Source: Acidobacteriota bacterium
GTDB lineage: Bacteria > Acidobacteriota > Blastocatellia > Pyrinomonadales > Pyrinomonadaceae
Length of the DNA stretch: 64,000 nucleotides
Direction: 5' to 3'
NCBI GenBank assembly: GCA_020199835.1
Contig: JAIVJV010000012.1
Location: 284,197 to 348,196, forward strand
Program-made: the position numbers and the translations under genes
Part shown: in pieces, positions 34,136-44,013 of the stretch
Position numbering within the stretch: position 1 is the first letter of the stretch
Layout of the letters: each line of letters starts with the position of its first letter
The notes under the pieces: generated by a model
What the model was told of the DNA's origin: nothing
What the model saw: only the letters and a program-made list of their open reading frames with translations
Database searches by the model: none

Positions 34136-34762
34136 CTAAGCTTTCGTAGCGCGGATCTTCAACGTCAGCACGACGTCGTCGCGGATCAAATTGTTAGCGG
34201 CGCCGGCGTAGGTGATGCCGAAGTCTTTCCGATTAATCGAGAAGCTGCTATCGACAGTAATCGCGTCGGCCGTGGCAGCAATCGTCGCGGGAAACGTCAC
34301 GGCTTTCGTCTGGCCGTGCATTGTCAGGTTGCCGGTGACGGTGTGCGACGCGCCCTTGTCTCCGCCGGGTCTGATGGCTGTTGAAACAAAGGTCGCTTGC
34401 GGAAACTTCGCGACGTCGAAGAAGTCGGCCGTCTTCAGGTGTTCGGTTAATTTCGGATCGTCAGAGGTGAGTGAATTGGTATCGATTGTAATCTGCACGC
34501 GGCTCGTTTCCGGATTGCCCGTATAGTCCACCTGGCCCGAAAACTTTTCAAACGCTCCGTTGTGGCTGCCTGTTACTTTCGAACCTACCCATTCGATTTT
34601 TGAATTTTCAGGTGTGATTGAATACTTCTGTCCGCCGACGGCCTGTGGTGTTACCGAGGCCGCTTCCCCCGTCACGGCCTGACTCTTATTGCTAGCGGGG
34701 TTTCCGCAAGCCGTGAGCAGAACCAAAGCGGACAGGACCACCGTCGCAACGCCTAAACGCAT
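34136..34762 (-). CDS. YceI family lipoprotein
   Basis: A 208-residue exported lipoprotein. The ATG at 34762 has GGAGGA upstream and starts a lipoprotein signal peptide with lipobox LLTAC (Cys19 or so). A disordered Ser/Ala/Gln linker leads to the YceI beta-barrel, recognised by 'YSITPENSKIEWVGSKVTGSHNG', 'DTNSLTSDDPKLTEHLKTADFFDVAKFPQATF', 'VTGNLTMHGQTKAVTFP' and 'INRKDFGITY'. The family binds isoprenoids such as polyprenols or ubiquinone-like molecules in the periplasm, and is often induced by stress. A terminator follows, so it is monocistronic. Confidence 0.93.
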   Translation of the reverse strand: MRLGVATVVLSALVLLTACGNPASNKSQAVTGEAASVTPQAVGGQKYSITPENSKIEWVGSKVTGSHNGAFEKFSGQVDYTGNPETSRVQITIDTNSLTSDDPKLTEHLKTADFFDVAKFPQATFVSTAIRPGGDKGASHTVTGNLTMHGQTKAVTFPATIAATADAITVDSSFSINRKDFGITYAGAANNLIRDDVVLTLKIRATKA

Positions 34763-34889
34763 TTTGATTTCCTCCAGTTTGAAAGTGAGGCGAAACCATA
34801 TCACGACCGCACCCGGCCCAACAAACAGGACCACAATTTTACAGTAATTTGATAACCTCTACGCTACACAGCTTGTCAATTGTTGTGAA

Positions 34890-36161
34890 ATGAAAATTCT
34901 TTTCTGCAAGACGGGCTTTGCCGGACCAATTAGCGGAGCCGACGAGGTCGCGGTGATGTACGCGCTCGAACTGCAACGCGCGGGACACTCAACCGCGCTA
35001 TTGCTCGTGCATCCTCCCGCTGCCGACGACATCCTCGCGGTGCGTCTTCGCGAAGCAAACGTGCCGTTGACTGCGCTCGCTTCACCGACCTTCAGCTCGT
35101 CGATGGCGACCGCGCGCAAAGTCGCGATCCGTGTAATGCGCGCTTTCAAACCGGCGAGTCAACTGATCCTGAAATCCAGAGAACTGATGTTCAATGTGAT
35201 GGACCGTTATCGTGACGCGTGCTGCGCGTACTTGGTACGCGAGCGGCCCGATGTGGTCCATGTGTTGACACCGGATCAGGGAGCGATGATGTTTATTCGC
35301 GCAGCGCACCGCGTTGGCGTGCCCGTCGTTTACCAGGAGGTGGGACTTCCGTTTCATCCGCCTGGTTTCGAGCGAGTTTATGAACGATTCACCTGGGTGT
35401 TGCCGCTGTGCGCGAGAGTTGCGGTGCTGTCGCCGCTGCTGGCGCACGAAACCCATCGAGCGTTGCCGCAAGTAGAGTTTCCCAGCGTGCTCCCCCTCAT
35501 GTCGCACGACGTAAGAAACGGTGTGCAGCAGGCACGATCGGCGCACCAGCCGGTGCGTTTCGGCTTTGCGGGTCGGCTCGAATATCTGAAAGGGCCACTG
35601 CAACTCGTCGAGGCTTTTCGTCTGCTTCATGCGATCGAACCAAATATCGAGTTGCGCATCGCCGGCGACGGATCGCAGCGGCAGGAGATCGTAGATACGC
35701 TGCGGCATTATGGTCTCGAAAACAAATGCCGCTTTTTCGGGATCTACAACCGCGTTGCGGAGAGAAGCCAGTTCATGGGAGACCTCGACGTTTTCGTGTT
35801 GCCGTCACTCACTGAAGGCACGCCAAACGCGATCATCGAGGCGATGGCCCATCACAAACCGATTGTTGCGACGCGTGTGGGCGGGATTCCTGATCTGGTT
35901 AGCAGTGAGGTCGGAGTTCTCGTGCCGCCGAGCGATCCGCGGAGTTTGAGCGACGCTCTGGCTAAACTCACCACGGATGTAAAGCTTCGTCAGGCGATGG
36001 GCGTCGCGGCTCGGAAGCGATACGAGGAACTGTTCACGCCCCAAGCCGTGTTACCGCTGTTGATCGACTTTTACGAACGCGTCAGCGGGCAAAGCGAGCA
36101 GTCAAACACCGGTCGAATTTCACCAGCACATCCGTGGTGGAGTTTCAACGGTTCACACTAA
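34890..36161 (+). CDS. Glycosyltransferase family 4 protein
   Basis: A 423-residue GT-B enzyme. The acceptor domain begins 'ILFCKTGFAGPISGADEVAVMYA', with the glycine-rich loop after strand 1. The donor domain starts at 'VRFGFAGRLEYLKGPLQLVEAF' and has the GT4 signature E-x7-E in 'PSLTEGTPNAIIEAMAHHKPIVAT', followed by 'VGGIPDLV'. These enzymes transfer a sugar from a nucleotide-sugar, retaining anomeric configuration, in cell-envelope or exopolysaccharide synthesis. It stands alone on the plus strand and diverges from yceI; its end is 4 bases from the convergent RND gene. Confidence 0.9.
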   Translation: MKILFCKTGFAGPISGADEVAVMYALELQRAGHSTALLLVHPPAADDILAVRLREANVPLTALASPTFSSSMATARKVAIRVMRAFKPASQLILKSRELMFNVMDRYRDACCAYLVRERPDVVHVLTPDQGAMMFIRAAHRVGVPVVYQEVGLPFHPPGFERVYERFTWVLPLCARVAVLSPLLAHETHRALPQVEFPSVLPLMSHDVRNGVQQARSAHQPVRFGFAGRLEYLKGPLQLVEAFRLLHAIEPNIELRIAGDGSQRQEIVDTLRHYGLENKCRFFGIYNRVAERSQFMGDLDVFVLPSLTEGTPNAIIEAMAHHKPIVATRVGGIPDLVSSEVGVLVPPSDPRSLSDALAKLTTDVKLRQAMGVAARKRYEELFTPQAVLPLLIDFYERVSGQSEQSNTGRISPAHPWWSFNGSH

Positions 36162-36165
36162 CCGT

Positions 36166-39100
36166 TCAGTCCCCTGCTTCACCCTCAGCCAGCACGGGTT
36201 TGTGCGGACGACGCGCACGGAAGAACGACGTGCGGTCCAAAACCTTTTCCTGAAACTGCTCGAGATATAAATAAATCACCGGCGTGATGTAGAGCGTGAT
36301 GAACTGCGACACGATCAAACCACCCACTACGACGAGTCCCAACGGTTGCCGCGACGAACCATCCGCGCCGTAACCCAACGCGATCGGCACCGCGCCAAAT
36401 ACCGCCGCCAGCGTCGTCATCAGAATCGGACGGAAACGATCCATGCTCGCGTCGTGAATCGCCACGTCCGCCGGCTCACCCGCTTCGACGCGATGGCGCG
36501 CGAAGTCGACGATCATGATGCCGTTCTTCTTAACGATGCCCATCAACATGAACATGCCGACGAACGCATATAGCGACGCTTCCTGACCGAACACAATCAG
36601 CGTCAACAACCCGCCAACCAACGCAGTCGGCAACGTCGAGAGCACGGTCAACGGATGGACGTAACTCTCGTACAGAATTGCGAGAATCACGTACATGACG
36701 AACACCGCCAGACCCATCAGGACCGTCAGACTGGTAACCGTTCGGCTAAAGGTTTGCGCTTCACCCTGCAACTCCGCGCGCACTCCCTGCGGCACGATCT
36801 GCGCCGCTGCTTCAGTAATGAAATTGGTAGCATTACCGAGCGGTTCTCCAGGTTTCAGGTTGAAAAAGAGACTCATGCTGGTGAACTGGTTCAAGTGATT
36901 CACCACTTGCGGTCCAAGCGTGGATTTCCACGAGACGAGCTCACGCAGGGGCACGAGATTGCGGCCGTCGTCAGATTTGATATAGAGCAACGCCAAGTCT
37001 TCCGGCTTCTCTCGAACCGAATCGTCCATCTCCAGAATGACCTGATACTGATCCTCCGGTTTCTTAATCAGATAGGTATAGTTCTGTGAATACGCAGTGC
37101 GCAGCAGCGAGAGGATTCGAGCTTCCGAAACGCCGTAAGTCTTCGCCTCATCGCGACGGATATCGATATTCAGATTGGGCGTGTTGCTGTAGTAATCCGA
37201 CGAAACACTGAGGAACCCCGGGTACTCCATCATTTTGGCCATCAACTTCTGGCCCGTGTCGTATACCTCGCCCGGATTCGCGCCGGAGACCGTGAAGGCA
37301 TATTGCCCCTGGTTCTGGTTCGTAACACCCGTGCTGATCTCGAGCACCGGGAACGGCCGCAGGAACGTCATCAGGCCAGGTATCGTGTTCAGCTTGCCCA
37401 TCATCTCGGCCGTGACTTCATCGATTGGTTTGCGATTGTCCGGCGGACCGATGAACGTGAACGTGATGCCCTGGTTTGAAGCCAGAAAACCAGTCGCGCC
37501 AGTCATGGTGAAATCCGTCACCACATTTGGATCGTTGTGCAACATCTCGTCAACTCGATCCTGATACTCGCGCATCTGCTTTGGCGAAGAACCTTCTCGC
37601 GCGATAAACGCACCGAAGATCACGCCACTGTCGCCCGGCGGCAGAAACGTTTTGGGAACCAGCATGAAGAGCCAGATCGTGCCCGCGAGACACACGATCC
37701 AGATAACTGCCGAGATCCAGCGATGACGCAAAAACCACCAGAGCGAACCACCGTAAAGACTCAGGACTCGTTTCTCGATGCCCCCAATGACGCGTTCCAT
37801 CCACGTCTTTTTCGAACCGTGACCACGCGGACTAAGCATTCGCGCGCACATCAACGGCGTGAGCGTCAGTGACACCAGTCCTGAGGCCAGAATCGCGATA
37901 CAGATTGTGACGGCAAACTCGCGAAAGATTCTTCCGACGAGTCCGCTCATGAAGAGGAGCGGGATAAACACCGCCGCGAGCGAGATCGTCATCGACATGA
38001 TCGTGAAGCTGATCTCTTTCGCGCTGTTGATGGACGCTTCAAATGGTTGTTCGCCGCGCTCCATGCGGCGCACCGTGTTTTCCAAAAAGACGATCGCGTC
38101 GTCCACGAGGAATCCGATCGCGAGGGTCAAAGCCATCAACGAGAGGTTGTCGAGACTGTAACCAAGACCGCGCATCGCGATAAACGTGATCAGCAACGAC
38201 AACGGCAACGCGACTACGGGAATCAGCGTGTCTGTTACACGACCGAGAAAAGCGAAGATCACGATCACGACGAGCACGAACGCGATGATCAGCGTCACCT
38301 GCACGTCAGCAACCGAGTGAACGATGCTCTGCGAACGATCATAAATCGGCGTAATGCGGATCGAACCGGGAAGTTCCTGTTGGACCTGCGGCATCACGTC
38401 GTAGATGGACTTCGACACTTCAACCGCATTCGCGCCGGCGCGGCGGTTAACCGCAACGATCACGGTCGCCGAGGGAACCGGATAACCACGCACCCAGAAG
38501 CGCATGTTAACGCGTTCGTCCTGCACCGAATCTTTCACCGTGGCGACGTCGCGCAGGTAGATTGGGGCGCCGTTACTGCCCCCGACGATCAGGTTCGCAT
38601 ACTGTTCCGCGGTTTCGAGCTGGCCCTGTGGCCGGAGTATCGCGGTGCCGGTCGAACCATCTAACTGGCCGGCGCCTGTGTAGCTCGTGCCGTTTCTAAT
38701 CGCGTTATTCAGGTCGTCAATCGAAATATTGCGCGCCCACATCGCAGCGGGATTGGCCTTGATGCGAATCGCCGACTTGGTGCCGAAAACGTTCACCTGC
38801 GAAACACCCGGCAGAATGCTGAGACGTTGGCCCACGTTGGTGCTGGCGTAGTCGTACAACTGCCCGGGCGTGACCGAATCGCTGGTCATCGCGATGTACA
38901 TGATCGGCTGATCGTTCGGGTTCGTTTTCGAGTACGTCGGCGGCGAAGGCAGATCGGATGGAAGACTGCCGGTCGCTTGCGAAATCGCGGTCTGTACGTC
39001 GGTCGCAGCGGCGTCGATGTTCTTGTCGAGTGAAAACTGAAGCGTAAATGTGGCGACGCCCTGCGTGCTCTGTGACGTGACGACTTCCAGTCCGTTGATC

Positions 39101-39318
39101 TGCATGAACTGGCGTTCCAGCGGTGTAGCGATGTTGTTTGCGATCGTGTCCGGACTCGCGCCCGGATAACCGACCACCACCTGGATCACCGGATAATCAA
39201 CCGCGGGCAGATCATTGACCGGCAGTTGGAAGTAACTCATTACTCCAAACAGGATTACTGACAGCGTCAGTACGGCGGTCATTACGGGCCGTCGAATGAA
39301 TGGCTCTGACAAATTCAT
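36166..39318 (-). CDS. RND multidrug efflux permease (AcrB/MdtB-like)
   Basis: A 1050-residue inner-membrane transporter of the hydrophobe/amphiphile efflux RND family, full length. It shows the usual start 'FIRRPVMTAVLTLSVILFGV', 12 predicted helices, two large periplasmic loops, the proton-relay region 'AIGFLVDDAIVFLENTVRRME' in helix 4, and the pseudo-repeat in the second half ('MLMGIVKKNGIMIVDFARHR'). It exports toxic compounds using the proton gradient in a complex with the adaptor encoded just upstream and an outer-membrane channel. No TolC-like gene is present nearby, so the channel must be encoded elsewhere. Its ATG overlaps the adaptor stop (ATGA). Confidence 0.95.
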   Translation of the reverse strand: MNLSEPFIRRPVMTAVLTLSVILFGVMSYFQLPVNDLPAVDYPVIQVVVGYPGASPDTIANNIATPLERQFMQINGLEVVTSQSTQGVATFTLQFSLDKNIDAAATDVQTAISQATGSLPSDLPSPPTYSKTNPNDQPIMYIAMTSDSVTPGQLYDYASTNVGQRLSILPGVSQVNVFGTKSAIRIKANPAAMWARNISIDDLNNAIRNGTSYTGAGQLDGSTGTAILRPQGQLETAEQYANLIVGGSNGAPIYLRDVATVKDSVQDERVNMRFWVRGYPVPSATVIVAVNRRAGANAVEVSKSIYDVMPQVQQELPGSIRITPIYDRSQSIVHSVADVQVTLIIAFVLVVIVIFAFLGRVTDTLIPVVALPLSLLITFIAMRGLGYSLDNLSLMALTLAIGFLVDDAIVFLENTVRRMERGEQPFEASINSAKEISFTIMSMTISLAAVFIPLLFMSGLVGRIFREFAVTICIAILASGLVSLTLTPLMCARMLSPRGHGSKKTWMERVIGGIEKRVLSLYGGSLWWFLRHRWISAVIWIVCLAGTIWLFMLVPKTFLPPGDSGVIFGAFIAREGSSPKQMREYQDRVDEMLHNDPNVVTDFTMTGATGFLASNQGITFTFIGPPDNRKPIDEVTAEMMGKLNTIPGLMTFLRPFPVLEISTGVTNQNQGQYAFTVSGANPGEVYDTGQKLMAKMMEYPGFLSVSSDYYSNTPNLNIDIRRDEAKTYGVSEARILSLLRTAYSQNYTYLIKKPEDQYQVILEMDDSVREKPEDLALLYIKSDDGRNLVPLRELVSWKSTLGPQVVNHLNQFTSMSLFFNLKPGEPLGNATNFITEAAAQIVPQGVRAELQGEAQTFSRTVTSLTVLMGLAVFVMYVILAILYESYVHPLTVLSTLPTALVGGLLTLIVFGQEASLYAFVGMFMLMGIVKKNGIMIVDFARHRVEAGEPADVAIHDASMDRFRPILMTTLAAVFGAVPIALGYGADGSSRQPLGLVVVGGLIVSQFITLYITPVIYLYLEQFQEKVLDRTSFFRARRPHKPVLAEGEAGD

Positions 39319-40595
39319 GACTTCGATCCGTTTCCTGCGGTTGCGGGGCTGGTCGCTTCGCGCGGTTGTTCGACTGCCACCTTGCCGCCTGGAGTGACTC
39401 CCAATTGCCCGTCAGTAACGATGTTCTCGCCGGCTTGAACGCCTTTCTCGACGACGATCAGATCGCCCTGGCGTTGACCCAACGAGACCTGGCGCTGTTC
39501 GGCGGTCGAGTCAGACTTGACCACGTAAACGTAAGACCCGGTGGCCGACATCTGCGGCGCTGTTACCGGCACGAGCACCGCGCTTTGCGCCGTACTCAAA
39601 ACCAGACGTACGTTCACGAAGCGGCCGGGCCAGAATCGTTGATCGGGGTTGGGAAGCGTCGCCCGCAGAGTGACCTGGCCTGTCTCGTTCTGCACTGCGT
39701 TATCGACAAATGTGAGCTGGCCGAAAACGCCATCATCCGGTGCGTCGGGCAAGCGCACTTCCGCTTTGAGCGTGCCGGCGCGCATCTGCTGTTGCACCGC
39801 AGTTAAATTGTTTTGCGAGATCGTGAAATCGGCGTAAATGGGATTCAACCGTTCGATCACCAACAAGGTATTATTCGGGATTGAACCCGTCGCTTCACTA
39901 CCGCCTGATCCACCCGGATTAACCACGTTGCCTATGTCGACTAGTCGCTGTCCCGCGCGGCCGTCGATGGGCGAGTGAATGTAACAGTAACTGAGTTGAA
40001 CCTTCGCCGTTTCGATCGCGGCGCTGTCGACTCTAAGCGTCTCGTCGGCGCTGCGCACCGCCGCGCGCGCTGCTTCACTGTTTGCTTTCAGCGTGTCGTA
40101 GTCGGCACGTAGTTGTTGGTACTGCTCGTTTGCCACGACGCCCTGCTCCACGAGCGTTCGATAGCGTTCGACCTGGGTCAGTCCCCACTTCTCGCGCGCG
40201 ACTTCGCGAGCGAGATTCGCTTCGGCCTGTTTCTTCAATGCGGCATCGCGTGCGAGATTCGCCTGCGCCTGTTTGAGATTTGCTTCAAACGGCCGCGGGT
40301 CGATCGTAAACAGCAATTGACCCCGCCTGACGTTCGAGCCGTCAGTAAAGTGAATCTTCATGATTCGGCCCGACACCTGGGGCTGAATCGCTACCGTTTC
40401 GCGCGCGACGATCTTGCCGAGGGCGTCGAGATAGTTTGCAACGTCCTGTGTCACTGCCGCGCTGACTTTTACCGGCGCCGGGGGCCGGTCAAAATTTTGC
40501 TGAGCTTTGTTTACACAGCCGGCGAGGGACGACAAAAATCCTGTAATTAAAAGGGCGACTCCCAGACGATAAGACAACCTCTGCTCGCGTTTCAT
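39315..40595 (-). CDS. RND efflux periplasmic adaptor (membrane fusion) lipoprotein
   Basis: A 426-residue adaptor linking the RND pump to the outer-membrane channel. The ATG at 40595 has AAGGA upstream and starts a lipoprotein signal with lipobox-like LAGC (Cys27). Then come a lipoyl half ('GKIVARETVAIQPQVSGRI'), a long alpha-helical hairpin (about 115-195, Ala/Gln/Lys rich), the second lipoyl half ('IHSPIDGRAGQRLVDIGNVV') and beta-barrel and proximal domains ('ENIVTDGQLGVTPGGKV'). First gene of a two-gene operon. The 236 bases upstream contain no other gene or clear regulator. Confidence 0.94.
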   Translation of the reverse strand: MKREQRLSYRLGVALLITGFLSSLAGCVNKAQQNFDRPPAPVKVSAAVTQDVANYLDALGKIVARETVAIQPQVSGRIMKIHFTDGSNVRRGQLLFTIDPRPFEANLKQAQANLARDAALKKQAEANLAREVAREKWGLTQVERYRTLVEQGVVANEQYQQLRADYDTLKANSEAARAAVRSADETLRVDSAAIETAKVQLSYCYIHSPIDGRAGQRLVDIGNVVNPGGSGGSEATGSIPNNTLLVIERLNPIYADFTISQNNLTAVQQQMRAGTLKAEVRLPDAPDDGVFGQLTFVDNAVQNETGQVTLRATLPNPDQRFWPGRFVNVRLVLSTAQSAVLVPVTAPQMSATGSYVYVVKSDSTAEQRQVSLGQRQGDLIVVEKGVQAGENIVTDGQLGVTPGGKVAVEQPREATSPATAGNGSKS

Positions 40596-40831
40596 ACAAA
40601 TTGTTCCTTGGCTCATCCGGCGTCTTACTCGGTGAACACTGAAGTTATAAGGTTTGGCTCTGGTTACGATAGCGCGCCACCTTTTGTTGCGCAAACCCCC
40701 TATGTCCCGAGGCCGCCGATAATACGCCGCGACACCGCAGCGCGGTGTTAAGCGCAGGTAAAATTTTGTTAAGAATTGTGAACCGCGGGATTGGTTTAGG
40801 TGCAGTTCAGAACTGTGCCCTTTTATTTGAA

Positions 40832-42100
40832 CTACACCTTGTCAAGCAGGTCGATTAGGTGAGGTTCGTTCTCATCGACGATCACGACCTTCTCGGCGAA
40901 TTTTTTGTGGGCGTCGAAGAACGCGGCGAGGCTGTTTTTCTTCGCTGACCAATTGGCACGCACCTTCACCTTTGGATTCTTCTTTTTTCTGGCCTTCTCT
41001 TTTGCCTGTTCTATCGCCCAATCCGCTTTCCGTCCGACGTCGATCTCGTCAATCGGGTAAGTCAGATGGATGGTGAAATCATCCTCATCGCCGCGCTCGT
41101 CGAACAACATCTGAAGCGTCTCCCGTTCGGGATTGCCGTGCTCTCCGTTGCCGGAAAATACGTAATGGTCCGCGGTTACGCGTCGAAACAGAATCGGATC
41201 CGCGTTCCGATCACTACCGTGATGCGGCCCTTTGAAGACATCGACGTGCATCGTGCTCTTCCCGTCTTTCTTCAACAAGCCGACGAGTTCCAGGCCTGCC
41301 AACAGCTTGTCGCCACGCGCGTCGCCGGTCAGCAACATGCGCCTCTTTCCCACCTCCGCGAGCACGACCACACTTGAGAGATTCGCGACGGAACTATCCG
41401 TAAACGCCGCTAATAATCCGGCGGTCCCCTTCTCCTTCTCTTTCTTCTTCAGAAACGCGGCGTGGTCTTTTTGCAGCTTCGCGATCTCGTCGTGCATTGG
41501 GCCAACCACGGTAAACTTCAAACCTTTGCCCATACCGATCGTCTTAGCTTTTTTCCTCGCGATCACCAGCTTGCCTTCGAACTCCGGATTGATGCGCAGC
41601 TTCAGTCCTCTGAGATCGTCGCGCAAGCGAAAACCCTGTCCGACACTGGCGAGAACTCTCGCGACGTCGGGATCGAGCCCCTCCGTGTCCGGCTCGCCGC
41701 TGAGCGACGCCGTACCAAACTGCGCCGTCACCGCCGCAGTCAGTTCTTTCGGGTCATTGCCAATGATGTCGTCAAACGTGTTGTGCCAAACGCTTTTGAT
41801 CTTTAATGGCAGCGGCTTCTTCGCCGCTTTTGCTTCGAGCAACTCTTTTGTCAATTCGAGTATGCCGTTGATGTGATCATCGTCGATGTGACTGACCATC
41901 AAAAAATCGACCGGCAAAGGCTCGTCGGCACCGAGCTTGCGCAGCTTGCGGATCTGTTCGAGACGCGGCTTGAGGTGTGGTCCATAGACTTGCGCTGGTC
42001 CACCGTCGATTAATCCGAGTCCGGGAGTCGTTTTTGAACCGTAGTGAAGAACGAGGCAATCGCCTTTGCGGGCGCGTCGAACGTCGAGACTGAAGAACAT
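40832..42100 (-). CDS. Cytoplasmic metallo-beta-lactamase-fold hydrolase
   Basis: A 422-residue MBL-fold protein of the ComEC-C-terminal-like group. Metal ligands are visible in 'VSHIDDDHINGI' (His71, Asp73, Asp75, His76), 'LTGDARGD' and 'KGPHHGSDRN'. The opening 'VRRARKGDCLVLHYGSK' with Gly-Asp is typical. No signal peptide or membrane segment, unlike ComEC itself. A Lys-rich stretch (about 345-390) may contact nucleic acid. MBL enzymes of this group include nucleases and phosphodiesterases. The GGAGGA ribosome binding site overlaps the stop of the subtilase gene 11 bases upstream, so the two proteins are made together. Confidence 0.85.
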   Translation of the reverse strand: MFFSLDVRRARKGDCLVLHYGSKTTPGLGLIDGGPAQVYGPHLKPRLEQIRKLRKLGADEPLPVDFLMVSHIDDDHINGILELTKELLEAKAAKKPLPLKIKSVWHNTFDDIIGNDPKELTAAVTAQFGTASLSGEPDTEGLDPDVARVLASVGQGFRLRDDLRGLKLRINPEFEGKLVIARKKAKTIGMGKGLKFTVVGPMHDEIAKLQKDHAAFLKKKEKEKGTAGLLAAFTDSSVANLSSVVVLAEVGKRRMLLTGDARGDKLLAGLELVGLLKKDGKSTMHVDVFKGPHHGSDRNADPILFRRVTADHYVFSGNGEHGNPERETLQMLFDERGDEDDFTIHLTYPIDEIDVGRKADWAIEQAKEKARKKKNPKVKVRANWSAKKNSLAAFFDAHKKFAEKVVIVDENEPHLIDLLDKV

Positions 42101-42111
42101 GAGGATCCTCC

Positions 42112-43992
42112 TTAGATACTTTGAAATGCACGTAACACGTCAAGCATTCCGTGTCCCTGAAAACTTCGCTCCCTCCCCAGATCGGTCGCACTTTCAGTCA
42201 AAATCCGTTTAATTCGCTTGGGCGCGCCAATCAACTCGTCATAACGCGCCATCAGCATCGCCGCTGCGCCACTCACATGCGGCGCGGCCATGCTTGTGCC
42301 GTCGAGCTCGCCCCAGGCGCCGGATGACAAAGGCAAACACGACTCAATGCGTTCGCCCGGCGCTACGAGATCGGGCTTCAAACGGCCGTCTCCGGTTGGA
42401 CCACGACTCGAAAAGAAACTCACACCATAGGTGTGTGGCCGATAACGATGTGTTGCGCCGACGGTAATCACGCCATCAGCGTTGCCCGGATCGGTAACAC
42501 TGAATGCGGTGTAACCTTCGAAAGAACCATCTTTTGTTTCGAAACGCTGATAGCCAAGATTACCCGCTGCGGCCACGACGACCACGCCACTTTCAACCAG
42601 CCGCTCACATTCGTTGCAAATCGGCGTGCGGCCGCACGCAAAGTTGCGGACGTCGTGCGGAATGGACAAGCTGAGGTTCGCGCCGTGAACGCTCATGTGC
42701 GTGTGACGCTCGTTCAGGTACCGCAAATACTGAAGCGCCGCGATGATCGCAAACTCCGTGTCCTGCAACGTCTTTCCCAGCACGCGAAAATCGTAGAAGT
42801 TGATGTCCGGACACATTCCGTCCGCAAACCGCGAATCGCCATGCGCAGCCGCGCCGATGATGCCCGCGACGTGGGTGCCGTGAGTGCTGGCGGGCGGTTT
42901 CTTTGGATCGATAGCGATGAAGTTTTCTACGAGTTCCCAGTGAATCGGGCGGTCGTTCTCGGCGTCTTCGGCAAGCGCTTTCAAAATGTCGGTAGCCTTT
43001 TTCGCACTGAGTTCTTTTTCACGGCCTGCGCGCAAGTCTTTGAGTCTCGCTTTGAATCCTGGAGTGTCGGTGTCGAGATTGTCGAGACTAACAATCTGGC
43101 GAATGTTGCTGAAGTCGAAGGCCTTCTTGATGCGACTCGCGGGTTCTGGTTTCGGGTCATTCTCGTCTTTCGCGACGCTAAATGCCGGGTGGTTACCGTC
43201 GATGCCGGAATCAAGCACGGCCCAGGTGATACTTTCGCAGCGCACCTTGAATAACATCCGCGCGGCGTCGCCTTTTACCGACGGGACCGAGCGACTCAAC
43301 GCCGGCATCGCCTTGCGATTCAAAGAGACCTGCCAGATCTGCGCCGGTTCGGGATCAGGTGTCTCGAGAAGCTTGCCAAAGACTTCGCCGAGCCGCTTCA
43401 CGATGGGAGCCGCCGATTTGACTTTCGCGAGAGCGTCAGCGGCGCCAACTACCGTCTTCTTCTTCCCTTCCGTCGCTGCCCAAAGAATAATCGCCGCGAG
43501 ACTGACGTAGCGATCGAGTGAGTTGAAAGCAGCGAAGGCGTTCGCTGCTTGTATTTGTTCGTCTTCGCTTTCCGCCCGCGTCCAATTGATGACTGCCTGA
43601 ATCATCTCGTCGAGCTGCGAATCACCCTTGTACTTTGTTAGATCATTCTTCTGTTTGCGGTCGTGCCACCAGTACGTCATCGGCACGATCACGCGCATCA
43701 GTTCTTCGAAGAAGAGCCGGGCGGCTACCAGTCCTTGCAGATAAGCGATCTGTGAATCCTGTTTTGGACCACGCTTCAAGCCGAGCGCATTGAGTCGCTT
43801 GGAGATCCTGACCGCTACCGGACCGGCAGCTTGCGATTTGTGTGGAGTGATCAACAGATCGATTGCGTCCGCCGGCTTCATCGCGTAAGCGATCCAAACG
43901 TCTCCGAGCACGGGAGAATCTTGTAATTGCCTGCGGTCATTGGTTGGGCCGAGGAGTACCAACTCGACGAGGGCACGTGAAGAAACAGTCAT
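42112..43992 (-). CDS. Cytoplasmic S8 (subtilisin-like) serine peptidase with N-terminal helical domain
   Basis: A 626-residue protein. Residues about 1-225 form a helical domain of unknown function (Trp/Tyr-rich, no similarity I recognise). The subtilase domain has all catalytic residues: Asp261 in 'WAVLDSGIDGNHP', His near 370 in 'STHGTHVAGIIG', the oxyanion Asn near 478 in 'VVAAAGNLG' and Ser near 566 in 'DGTSMAAPHVSGAAAML'. A Lys/Glu-rich insertion separates Asp and His. There is no signal peptide or prodomain of the secreted type, so it should act in the cytoplasm. AAGGAG precedes the ATG; serA ends 21 bases upstream. The tightly linked MBL-fold gene follows. Confidence 0.88.
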   Translation of the reverse strand: MTVSSRALVELVLLGPTNDRRQLQDSPVLGDVWIAYAMKPADAIDLLITPHKSQAAGPVAVRISKRLNALGLKRGPKQDSQIAYLQGLVAARLFFEELMRVIVPMTYWWHDRKQKNDLTKYKGDSQLDEMIQAVINWTRAESEDEQIQAANAFAAFNSLDRYVSLAAIILWAATEGKKKTVVGAADALAKVKSAAPIVKRLGEVFGKLLETPDPEPAQIWQVSLNRKAMPALSRSVPSVKGDAARMLFKVRCESITWAVLDSGIDGNHPAFSVAKDENDPKPEPASRIKKAFDFSNIRQIVSLDNLDTDTPGFKARLKDLRAGREKELSAKKATDILKALAEDAENDRPIHWELVENFIAIDPKKPPASTHGTHVAGIIGAAAHGDSRFADGMCPDINFYDFRVLGKTLQDTEFAIIAALQYLRYLNERHTHMSVHGANLSLSIPHDVRNFACGRTPICNECERLVESGVVVVAAAGNLGYQRFETKDGSFEGYTAFSVTDPGNADGVITVGATHRYRPHTYGVSFFSSRGPTGDGRLKPDLVAPGERIESCLPLSSGAWGELDGTSMAAPHVSGAAAMLMARYDELIGAPKRIKRILTESATDLGRERSFQGHGMLDVLRAFQSI

Positions 43993-44013
43993 GGTCGCTC
44001 CTTCCGAGCAGAG

